Shown here in pieces: positions 6,876 through 12,264 of a stretch of 12,264 nt of DNA (position 1 is its first letter; every line of letters begins with the position of its first letter). The notes under the pieces were generated by a model that saw only the letters and a list, made by a program, of their open reading frames with translations, did not search any database and had not been told where the DNA came from. Position numbers and translations under genes: made by a program. Source of the stretch: DATGIQ01 sp035295665. Lineage in GTDB: Bacteria > Planctomycetota > Planctomycetia > Gemmatales > Gemmataceae. Where the stretch lies: positions 1-12,264 of the forward strand of contig DATGIQ010000303.1 in NCBI GenBank assembly GCA_035295665.1, given 5' to 3'.

Positions 6876-8012
6876 GTGAGTTTGGCCGATCTTGGCAACG
6901 ACACGGATGAGCTGATGTTACCTTCACGGCATCCCGTCTTGCGCTTCGCCATGGGACCGGCGGCCATCGCCCTAGCCATGCTCACGCGGCTCTTCCTATG
7001 GCCGTTCATCCATCACGAAGTTCCCTTCCTCTTGCTCTGGCCGGCCGTGATCGCCAGCGCCTGGTTCGGCGGCTTCGCCTCCGGGCTGTTGGCCACGGTT
7101 TTTGCTGCTCTGGCCGAAGTTTATTTTGTCCTGGATCCCCGTTTTTCGTTTAATGTGGCCAGTTCCGGTGAGCTCTTAGGGACGGCGCTCTTTGTGGTGC
7201 TCGGTTCGACGGCATCGCTATTGACAGCGATGTTGCACCGGGCCCAGCAGGATCTTCGCCAAGAGTTTGAACGCAAAGATGTCTTTTTGACGACCCTCGC
7301 CCATGAGCTGCGCAACCCCTTGACGCCGATCCGCAATGCCCTGTCGATCTTGAGGCTGACTGCGCCGTCGGACCCCCGGCTTACCGAGATGACGGCACTC
7401 ATCGATCGCCAGGTACATCAGATATCTCGACTGGTGGACGACCTGCTCGATCTATCACGGATCGGCCAGGGCAAAATCCGGCTGGTACGCGAGTCGGTTG
7501 ACCTGCTCGCTCTGGCCGGTCAGGCTGTGGAAATGAGCCGGCCGCTCATGGACTCACGGCATCAGTGCCTGAAAGTTTTGCTCCCGCCGGAACCGATCCG
7601 CTTATACGCCGATCCCTCGCGCCTCGTGCAGGTCATGGTCAACCTCCTCAATAACGCGGCCAAGTATACCGATGAAGGCGGGACGATCTGGCTGTCGGTC
7701 CAGCGGCGAGGCAACGAAGCTGTCGTGAAGGTTCGGGACACCGGTGTGGGCATTTCGCCGGAAATGCTGGCCCAGGTGTTTGAGCTATTTACCCAAGTGG
7801 AGGAAGCCCGGGGCCGTTCTCAGGGTGGGCTTGGGGTTGGCCTGGCGCTGGTGCGGGGCCTGGTCGAATTGCACGGAGGCACCGTCGAGGCGCATAGCGA
7901 GGGATCGGGCAAAGGAAGTGAATTCGTCGTCCGCCTGCCGATCACGCCGAAGTGCGACCTCGAGCCAGAGCAAGTCGCTATGGCGTCCCCTCATCATCAG
8001 CCGACTGCATAA
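6876..8012 (+). CDS. Membrane sensor histidine kinase with DUF4118-like (KdpD-type) membrane domain
   Basis: This 378-residue orphan sensor kinase autophosphorylates on His and passes the phosphate to an unidentified response regulator. Residues 25-120 hold about four short, closely spaced hydrophobic segments with G-G-F-A-S-G-L-L-A-T between them, typical of the DUF4118 domain found in KdpD. No sizeable periplasmic domain, HAMP or PAS domain is seen. The HisKA domain follows, with the phospho-acceptor H143 in L-A-H-E-L-R-N-P-L. The HATPase domain has the N box (V-N-L-L-N-N-A-A-K-Y, 255-264), G1 box D-T-G-V-G-I (288-293), F box (302-305) and G2 box G-L-G-V-G-L-A-L (318-325), so it should be active. 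GTG at 6876 follows AAGG by 5 bases; ATG at 6915 is an alternative. No response regulator lies nearby. Its ligand is unknown, and closeness to the ammonium transporter does not prove a link. Confidence 0.92.
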   Translation: MSLADLGNDTDELMLPSRHPVLRFAMGPAAIALAMLTRLFLWPFIHHEVPFLLLWPAVIASAWFGGFASGLLATVFAALAEVYFVLDPRFSFNVASSGELLGTALFVVLGSTASLLTAMLHRAQQDLRQEFERKDVFLTTLAHELRNPLTPIRNALSILRLTAPSDPRLTEMTALIDRQVHQISRLVDDLLDLSRIGQGKIRLVRESVDLLALAGQAVEMSRPLMDSRHQCLKVLLPPEPIRLYADPSRLVQVMVNLLNNAAKYTDEGGTIWLSVQRRGNEAVVKVRDTGVGISPEMLAQVFELFTQVEEARGRSQGGLGVGLALVRGLVELHGGTVEAHSEGSGKGSEFVVRLPITPKCDLEPEQVAMASPHHQPTA

Positions 8013-8138
8013 CAAGATAGCATTTGTGCCAATAAATGAGTCAGGCCACGTGCCCGGTAGTCCAGTGAAGACCGCGCTGCAAGAACCTAGTCATTTCCCA
8101 TATAACGGCTTATGGCTCGATTCTAGATTCGCGTTGAC

Positions 8139-8155
8139 TTGGCATAACAAGTGCC
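8139..8155 (+). promoter_or_regulatory. Candidate sigma-54 (RpoN) promoter of the ammonium transporter gene
   Basis: TTGGCATAACAAGTGCC carries the invariant GG (8141-8142) and GC (8153-8154) with exactly ten bases between them, as required for the -24/-12 elements of sigma-54 promoters. It also matches the T-T-G-G-C-A core; mismatches are at the C after GGCA, the following G and the first T of TTGC. Transcription would start near 8166, giving a leader of about 70 bases before the amt start at 8237. Sigma-54 control of amt is common under nitrogen limitation in other bacteria, so the location fits. The same bases also form an inverted repeat TTGGCA-N7-TGCCAA (8139-8157), so an operator for a dimeric regulator is the main alternative. 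I found no convincing NtrC-type enhancer pair upstream. Confidence 0.6.
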
Positions 8156-8223
8156 AACGGTTCTTCCTCATTTGGTTGAGGACTCTCTTGCTCGTGACGC
8201 TGCGTGCCTGCCGGGCGCTCGCT

Positions 8224-8229
8224 GGAGGA
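8224..8229 (+). promoter_or_regulatory. Shine-Dalgarno site fixing the amt start
   Basis: GGAGGA is followed by 7 bases and GTG at 8237. This places the start directly before the signal peptide K-R-L-L-L-S-L-L and argues against the longer in-frame start at 8204, which would put the ribosome-binding site inside the gene. Confidence 0.75.
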
Positions 8230-8236
8230 AACGCTC

Positions 8237-9940
8237 GTGAAGCGCTTATTGCTTTCGTTGCTTGCCTTTGCAGTGCTGGGACTGGCGAGCGGTCATGTCC
8301 TCGCTCTCGAACCCACTCCATCGGCTGCGGATCAAAAATCACCTGGACCGGCGGCGGAGAAGATCGATAACGGAGACACGGCGTGGATGCTGATGTCCAC
8401 GGGATTGGTCTTGCTCATGGTGCCGGGATTGGCCCTCTTCTATGGCGGCATGGTCCGCCGCAAAAATGTCCTGGGCACCATGATGCACAGCATGGTCGCC
8501 CTGGCCATCATCGGCATCCAATGGCTCTTGTACGGCTACGCCCTGGCCTTTGGCGATTCGCTGGGCGGGATCATTGGCTGGAGCAGTGATTTCCTGGGTC
8601 TGAATGGCGTGCTCTCCGACAAGCCGTTTCCCGGCACGCACATCCCGATCTACGTCCATTGCATGTTCCAGGGGATGTTCGCGATCATTACCCCGGCCTT
8701 GATTAGCGGCGCCCTTGCGGAGCGGATTCGATTCGGGCCCTATTGCCTGTTCATCCTGCTCTGGGGAACACTCGTTTATGATCCGCTGGCGCATTGGGTC
8801 TGGGCCGTGGACGCGGCGGGCAAACCGGCTGGATGGTTGGGTCAGCTCGGAACCCTCGATTTTGCCGGTGGCACGGTCGTCCACATCGCGGCCGGGCTGT
8901 CGGGGTTGGCCGCCATTCTGGTATTACGCAAGCGCTTGGGCTATCCCGAACATGCGATTCACCCTAACAGCATGGTGCTGACGCTGCTGGGCGCCGGGCT
9001 TCTTTGGTTTGGTTGGTTCGGCTTCAACGGTGGCAGCGCCCTCGGCAGCAATGGGCTGGCGGGGGCAGCACTGACGGCCTCCCAAATCGCAGCGGCCGCA
9101 GCGGCCCTGAGCTGGATGCTGATCGAATGGCTGCACCGCGGCAAGCCAACCGCTCTTGGAGTCGCCTCCGGAGTGGTGGCAGGTTTGGTAGCCATTACCC
9201 CCGCGTCGGGGTTCGTGGCTCCTTTGGCCGCTCTGGTTATTGGGCTCTTGGCCGGCCTCATTTGCTACGTCGCTGTTTGCATGAAGCCGATACTCAAGTA
9301 CGACGATTCTCTGGACGCCTTCGGGGTCCACGGCGTGGGCGGATTCCTGGGAGCCCTGCTGACCGGCGTCTTCGCTTCGGCCGTTCTATGGCAACGCGGG
9401 GCGGGCACCACCGACCCGCTCGGCGTCTTGGCGGAAGGTCGACTGAATCAGATCCTGGTGCAGTTGCTCGGTGCGCTGGTGGCGGTCGGTTACGCCTTCG
9501 TGCTCACGGCAATCCTGGTGAAAGGGATTGACGTGGCGTTCGGTTTCTGCCTGACGAGAACCGCAGAAAATGAAGGCCTCGACCGGTGCGAACACGGAGA
9601 GGTCGGCTTCGATCTGGGACCGGCGCTGGAATCCGTCGCAGAACACATTCCTCACGAACCGAGACCGGCCGCTGTGCCGCCCGATGGATACAAGCGATTC
9701 ACGGTGGTAGTTGATGGGGCCGATCCGAGCGATCTGATCCGAGAGTGGTCAAGGCTCTGTCAGGCCGGATCGAAGCCGCCCACGGCAGAATTTCGTGCCG
9801 TTTATCCGTTCTTCACGACGGTTCAGGGAAATCGGTTTCGCTTCCGCGGTGGCGACCCGCAGTTCCTTGGCAAAAATCTCGAACTGCTGTTCCGTGATCA
9901 ATTCAAGGGCTACCCAATTCACGCCCACTTGGAAGACTAG
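8237..9940 (+). CDS. amt: Amt-family ammonium transporter with unrecognised C-terminal domain
   Basis: This 567-residue inner-membrane trimeric channel takes up ammonium for assimilation into glutamine and glutamate. Residues 1-24 form a signal peptide (K-R-L-L-L-S-L-L ... V-L-A-L). The transporter spans about 45-440 with eleven expected membrane segments. Key residues are present: F-Y-G-G-M-V-R-R-K-N (69-77), the Phe gate F148 and F263, D208 and H216 in D-F-A-G-G-T-V-V-H, S267 in G-F-N-G-G-S-A, and the second pore His, H365, in F-G-V-H-G-V-G-G. The usual cytoplasmic tail with E-G-L-D and E-H-G-E (446-455) follows, where P-II proteins bind in relatives. Beyond it are about 107 extra residues; from 484 on they look like a small alpha/beta domain (Y-K-R-F-T-V-V-V-D-G) and do not resemble P-II. 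No glnK gene is adjacent. A sigma-54 promoter candidate precedes it. The Amt assignment is firm; the extra domain is unexplained. Confidence 0.96.
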   Translation: MKRLLLSLLAFAVLGLASGHVLALEPTPSAADQKSPGPAAEKIDNGDTAWMLMSTGLVLLMVPGLALFYGGMVRRKNVLGTMMHSMVALAIIGIQWLLYGYALAFGDSLGGIIGWSSDFLGLNGVLSDKPFPGTHIPIYVHCMFQGMFAIITPALISGALAERIRFGPYCLFILLWGTLVYDPLAHWVWAVDAAGKPAGWLGQLGTLDFAGGTVVHIAAGLSGLAAILVLRKRLGYPEHAIHPNSMVLTLLGAGLLWFGWFGFNGGSALGSNGLAGAALTASQIAAAAAALSWMLIEWLHRGKPTALGVASGVVAGLVAITPASGFVAPLAALVIGLLAGLICYVAVCMKPILKYDDSLDAFGVHGVGGFLGALLTGVFASAVLWQRGAGTTDPLGVLAEGRLNQILVQLLGALVAVGYAFVLTAILVKGIDVAFGFCLTRTAENEGLDRCEHGEVGFDLGPALESVAEHIPHEPRPAAVPPDGYKRFTVVVDGADPSDLIREWSRLCQAGSKPPTAEFRAVYPFFTTVQGNRFRFRGGDPQFLGKNLELLFRDQFKGYPIHAHLED

Positions 9941-10038
9941 AGCAGTTCGAGGGCGGATGTAGCGGGACAAGCGCAAAAGGGCAGGAAAAATGGGCATTTT
10001 CGTGAGTTAGTCGGTACGCCGAGCCGCGAAATGCTCTA
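9938..10038. mobile_element. MITE-like inverted-repeat element overlapping the amt stop codon
   Basis: The two ends are inverted copies: TAGAGCAGTTCGAGG at 9938-9952 and, on the opposite strand, TAGAGCATTTCGCGG at 10038-10024, matching at 13 of 15 positions. The element is 101 bp and has no coding capacity. Near its centre is another inverted repeat, AAAATG-GG-CATTTT (9987-10000), so single strands could fold over much of its length. Both ends carry TA, as expected for elements inserted at TA by IS630/Tc1-mariner-type transposases; this family link is an inference. It starts exactly at the TAG stop of amt, so the insertion may have supplied the stop codon. No second copy is visible in the window. 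It may also serve as a transcript-end structure. The remaining bases up to 10142 hold nothing I can identify. Confidence 0.55.
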
Positions 10039-10142
10039 AGGGTTGAAAATACGATCCGATGCGTTACGGAGCAGCAATGGAATTCCGCGAAAATATGGCT
10101 GTCGCTCGTTCCACCGTCGCCGAGTCCTTCTTCCCCCGCTAG

Positions 10143-10499
10143 CTACTTGCCAGGCTTCCAACGAATGGTCAGCATGTCGCCTGGATGAAGGATCACTTGG
10201 CGATAGTGGATGGCGGCGGTACCGCCTTCCACCGGAAATTGTCGCATTTGTCCGTCCGGCCCACGGACGGAGACACTCATCGTTGGCGACGGGGGTTGAG
10301 AAGGGGTTGCAACGACCACTGCAACAGTTCGAGGCAGCTGCATGGAGTGAATGGGGGGAACGGGCGCCGGCTGGGATCGGATCGTGGGCTGGTCGCCAGC
10401 GCGAACATGCTCACCCGCAACTGCGCATGATCCCATGGGCGAAAGCGCAAGGGTGAGCAGGACTGCTCCCTTCAAAATTGGGACACGTCGCCAGGACAT
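10143..10499 (-). CDS. Small secreted protein of unknown function
   Basis: The predicted product has 118 residues. ATG at 10499 has GAGGA 6 bases upstream. Residues 1-28 form a Sec signal peptide (W-R-R-V-P, hydrophobic core, likely cleavage after A-V-A). The Cys near the cleavage region (G-S-C) does not fit a lipobox well, so a lipoprotein is unlikely. The mature N-terminal half is Pro-rich and probably disordered. The last 45 residues alternate as beta strands and end in G-D-M-L-T-I-R-W-K-P-G-K, reminiscent of a small beta domain, with Gly and Asp turns such as R-G-P-D-G-Q. No family is recognised. It lies 240 bp downstream of the 275-residue secreted protein on the same strand and converges on amt. 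Confidence 0.75.
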   Translation of the reverse strand: MSWRRVPILKGAVLLTLALSPMGSCAVAGEHVRAGDQPTIRSQPAPVPPIHSMQLPRTVAVVVATPSQPPSPTMSVSVRGPDGQMRQFPVEGGTAAIHYRQVILHPGDMLTIRWKPGK

Positions 10500-10636
10500 G
10501 ATTAATCCTCAGGATTTGAGGAGAAGTAGTTACTCCAGCCAGTGGTCGAGCCCCGAACTCCTTTTCATCGATGAGCACAATTTGCGACCAACACTTTTGC
10601 ATTGTAAACGGGGGCCGCGCCAATGCAACGCCTTTC

Positions 10637-10660
10637 CTGGTTTCCGGCGCCGAAAACCAG
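10637..10660. promoter_or_regulatory. 24-bp near-perfect palindrome between two secreted-protein genes
   Basis: Eleven of twelve base pairs are complementary about the centre (CTGGTTTCCGGC on one half; the inner GGCGCC is fully symmetric). It lies about 138 bases upstream of the start of the 118-residue secreted-protein gene and 80 bases past the end of the 275-residue gene. It could be an operator for a dimeric regulator or a hairpin in a read-through transcript. No T-run follows on the minus strand. Confidence 0.35.
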
Positions 10661-10686
10661 TCCCGAAGCTATGCCCCCGCGACACG

Positions 10687-10712
10687 AGCCGAGAGATGCG
10701 CGCTCTCCGGCT
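10687..10712 (-). terminator. Hairpin after the 275-residue secreted-protein gene, without a T-tract
   Basis: AGCCGAGAG (10687-10695) pairs with CTCTCCGGCT (10703-10712) apart from one bulged base, with a 7-base loop. On the minus strand it begins 28 bases after the stop codon of the gene ending at 10740. The absence of a following T-run makes intrinsic termination doubtful; protection of the transcript's 3' end is another possibility. Confidence 0.3.
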
Positions 10713-10739
10713 GAACAGTAATGACCGGAACGCAGGGGC

Positions 10740-11567
10740 TCAGCGCGACGATTTGGCCGTCGGCAGTTCGGCTGTCTTCTTGTCCGTGCTCCCTTCGTCA
10801 TTGTCCGGGGCGACCCTGAGAATGATTTGGAAGCCGAAGGTATCCTTCTTGACGCCGTGGAACGGTTCCCAGTAGTTGATCCAGAGCGGGTCGAGTGCCG
10901 GATCGGGCGCAAACTCGGCCGATGGCCTCTTGCAGATCAGACTGTTGCTCGTGGCAGTGATCGAAAAGAAACCATGCAGCGTGTATTTGCCCGGTTGCAC
11001 CGGAACCGCCTTGGGCCCATCATGGTCATTGACGGCCAAGCTTTCACAGCCACAAACCTGGTGTGGCGGCACCGATGCCGTGATGATTTCCACGGGACCG
11101 GCCGAGACGCTAGCGCCGGCTTCCGAGTATTCGGCGGATCCCTTTCGTTCCCCACGGAGCAGGCCAATGACACGGCCTTCAACGGATAATTTGGCCTTCT
11201 TCACCTTGGGGTCATCCATGCTGACCTCGAAGCATTGCTCCAGGTCAAACGGCATGGTGGCGTTGGCCACCACGGCGCCCTGCATCGTGACGATCACCGT
11301 ATCGGGTGCGGGCGAAGAGACATCGATCAGTCCGCCGCCGGTGTGAGCGCATTTGCTCTTCATCGGCGTCACATGGCCGTGGCGATCGTGCAGGATGATG
11401 GAAACCGGCGGCGGGGAAGCAGCCGCCGGGGTGACGGTGATGTTTAGTGCGTTGCCACCGGGGACAATGGTTTTCTCCTGTGCAGAGGCAATCGATGGCG
11501 ACATCAGGGCACAGAGCAAGCTCGGTGTCAGACCGTGCAGTAATCGCAAACGCAGATTCATGGTCAT
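10740..11567 (-). CDS. Secreted protein of unknown function
   Basis: The predicted product has 275 residues. ATG at 11567 is chosen because GGAGG lies 10 bases upstream; another ATG two codons later (11561) is possible, and the long in-frame extension to 11687 would put an Arg/Trp-rich stretch before the signal peptide. Residues 1-29 form a Sec signal peptide with likely cleavage after A-S-A before Q-E-K. The mature part is beta-rich with several Cys residues (S-K-C-A-H, L-E-Q-C-F, V-C-G-C-E and L-I-C-K), which could form disulfides. Near the end is a Trp/Tyr-rich segment W-I-N-Y-W-E-P-F-H. The final 25 residues are polar and charged. No enzyme motif or known family is recognised. It follows the porin gene by 122 bp on the same strand, so co-transcription and a role at the outer membrane or periplasm are possible but unproven. 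Confidence 0.8.
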   Translation of the reverse strand: MTMNLRLRLLHGLTPSLLCALMSPSIASAQEKTIVPGGNALNITVTPAAASPPPVSIILHDRHGHVTPMKSKCAHTGGGLIDVSSPAPDTVIVTMQGAVVANATMPFDLEQCFEVSMDDPKVKKAKLSVEGRVIGLLRGERKGSAEYSEAGASVSAGPVEIITASVPPHQVCGCESLAVNDHDGPKAVPVQPGKYTLHGFFSITATSNSLICKRPSAEFAPDPALDPLWINYWEPFHGVKKDTFGFQIILRVAPDNDEGSTDKKTAELPTAKSSR

Positions 11568-11669
11568 GAGCTCAGAACCTCCATAGTGCGGACCACAGTT
11601 GCTCGGCAGCAGGCGTGGTCCGGAAACTTGGTTCGGGCGGTCTGGCCGTTGCCATCGCCGCCAATTTCG

Positions 11670-11689
11670 CCATGCCGTTTTGGGCATGG
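11670..11689 (-). other. Stem-loop directly after the porin stop codon
   Basis: CCATGCC (11670-11676) and GGCATGG (11683-11689) form a perfect 7-bp stem with a 6-base loop. On the minus strand it begins at the base after the TGA of the porin gene. No T-run follows, so it is more likely a processing, attenuation or protection hairpin between porin and the next gene than a full terminator. Confidence 0.4.
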
Positions 11690-12264
11690 TCAGAAGCGGA
11701 TCGTCACATCAAACGCAGCCATTAGCTGGTTCTTCCGGAGTCCATTATCGAATGCCGGAACGGTCCAGGATCGATAGTAGCCAATCTCGGGTCGAATCTG
11801 AAATTCGGGCGTAAAGTTGTGGGACAGACCAATGGCATTGCTTGTATACGTCGACGGAAAGCCGGACCGTTCGCCATCCGTGTCCTTCCACCACTCATTC
11901 CGGACGGTGATGAAATCTCTTCGGGAAATCTGAAACTCGCTGTAGTTCAGCACTCCAAACGTCAAGGTCGTGCCCGGAATGTCCGGTCCAATGCCGCCGC
12001 CACTCCCCCACGGCCGGAGAGGGCCATTGCTAGGAGTGCCGCCGACCACGGCGTCGCGCTGCCACATGATGTACGATTCGGTCTTGGTAATGATCTGGCG
12101 GTTGAACCGGTGTTCCCATGTGCACACCAGATAGTTGAAATTATCGTGGCCGGAAGGCTGTCCATTCTCATCGAAACGGCGAAACTTGGCATTGTTGATC
12201 GCATTCAACCAGGTGTAGAGGGCGTCATTGTTGCTCTGAGCTACCCAGCGGACGCCAAACGCAC
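11690..12264 (-). CDS. Outer-membrane beta-barrel porin, BBP2/OmpL-like, C-terminal part (start outside window)
   Basis: The gene enters from the right edge; the frame is open to base 12262, giving about 190 visible residues (visible part begins A-F-G-V-R-W-V-A). Alternating hydrophobic and polar residues with many aromatics indicate antiparallel transmembrane beta strands, for example F-N-Y-L-V-C-T-W-E-H-R-F, K-T-E-S-Y-I-M-W and I-R-P-E-I-G-Y-Y-R-S-W. The last residues, A-A-F-D-V-T-I-R-F, end in Phe, the usual C-terminal signal for insertion by the BAM machinery. The V-R-N-E-W-W-K-D segment followed by a strand and a final L-M-A-A-F-D strand resembles the BBP2 (OmpL-like) porins common in planctomycetes. 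Substrate is unknown. The class is well supported, the exact family less so. Confidence 0.82.
   Translation of the reverse strand, partial: AFGVRWVAQSNNDALYTWLNAINNAKFRRFDENGQPSGHDNFNYLVCTWEHRFNRQIITKTESYIMWQRDAVVGGTPSNGPLRPWGSGGGIGPDIPGTTLTFGVLNYSEFQISRRDFITVRNEWWKDTDGERSGFPSTYTSNAIGLSHNFTPEFQIRPEIGYYRSWTVPAFDNGLRKNQLMAAFDVTIRF

Noticed and set aside
7744..8370. A 208-residue open frame spanning the end of the histidine kinase gene, the gap and the amt start
   Set aside because: It overlaps two well-supported genes and the promoter region, with no ribosome-binding site or protein-like composition.
9683..9937. The extra C-terminal part of Amt as a fused P-II (GlnK) domain
   Set aside because: It is shorter than P-II and lacks the P-II start pattern and the T-loop Tyr region, so the fusion explanation does not fit.
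10143..10499. The 118-residue secreted protein as a lipoprotein
   Set aside because: The Cys in P-M-G-S-C lacks a hydrophobic residue at the usual lipobox position, while A-V-A before G-E fits ordinary signal peptidase I cleavage.

Overview
The window looks like chromosomal DNA of a moderately GC-rich Gram-negative bacterium, most likely a planctomycete (a Gemmataceae-like lineage is my best guess). The reasons are an oversized signal peptidase I carrying extra domains, a porin of the BBP2/OmpL-like type, several secreted proteins of no recognised family, and long single genes with few operons. This assignment is inferred from gene content and style. No rRNA or other taxonomic marker is present. 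I see no tRNA, rRNA, CRISPR array, phage genes or transposase.

Layout from left to right. (1) 2-469, plus strand: the 3' end of an FtsK/SpoIIIE DNA translocase, including its DNA-reading winged-helix domain. (2) 504-1436, minus: a YihY/BrkB-type inner-membrane protein converging on ftsK, with a short perfect palindrome in the 34-bp gap. (3) 1621-2010, plus: a small secreted Tyr/Pro/Gln-rich protein ending in four 9-residue repeats. (4) 4992-2059, minus: a probable two-gene envelope operon, with a membrane-anchored HtrA/DegP-type protease followed by a 578-residue signal peptidase I that carries a zinc-ribbon-like insert and a roughly 350-residue insert. (5) 5059-6662, plus: an unrecognised protein whose coding signal appears to change frame near 5280-5300, suggesting a frameshift or two overlapping genes. 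(6) 6876-8012, plus: a membrane sensor histidine kinase with no adjacent response regulator. (7) 8237-9940, plus: an Amt-family ammonium transporter with an unrecognised C-terminal domain, preceded by a good sigma-54 promoter candidate at 8139-8155. (8) 9938-10038: a 101-bp MITE-like inverted-repeat element that begins on the amt stop codon. (9) 12264-10143, minus: a partial outer-membrane beta-barrel porin followed by two secreted proteins of unknown function, probably one transcription direction but with long gaps.

Functionally the window is mostly envelope biology (protein export and quality control, secreted proteins, porin) plus nitrogen uptake. The items most worth a second look are the signal peptidase architecture, the Amt C-terminal domain together with its sigma-54 promoter, the possible frameshift at about 5290, and the MITE-like element. 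I did not find a convincing multi-gene undescribed system. The oddities are mainly unusual domain additions to known families.
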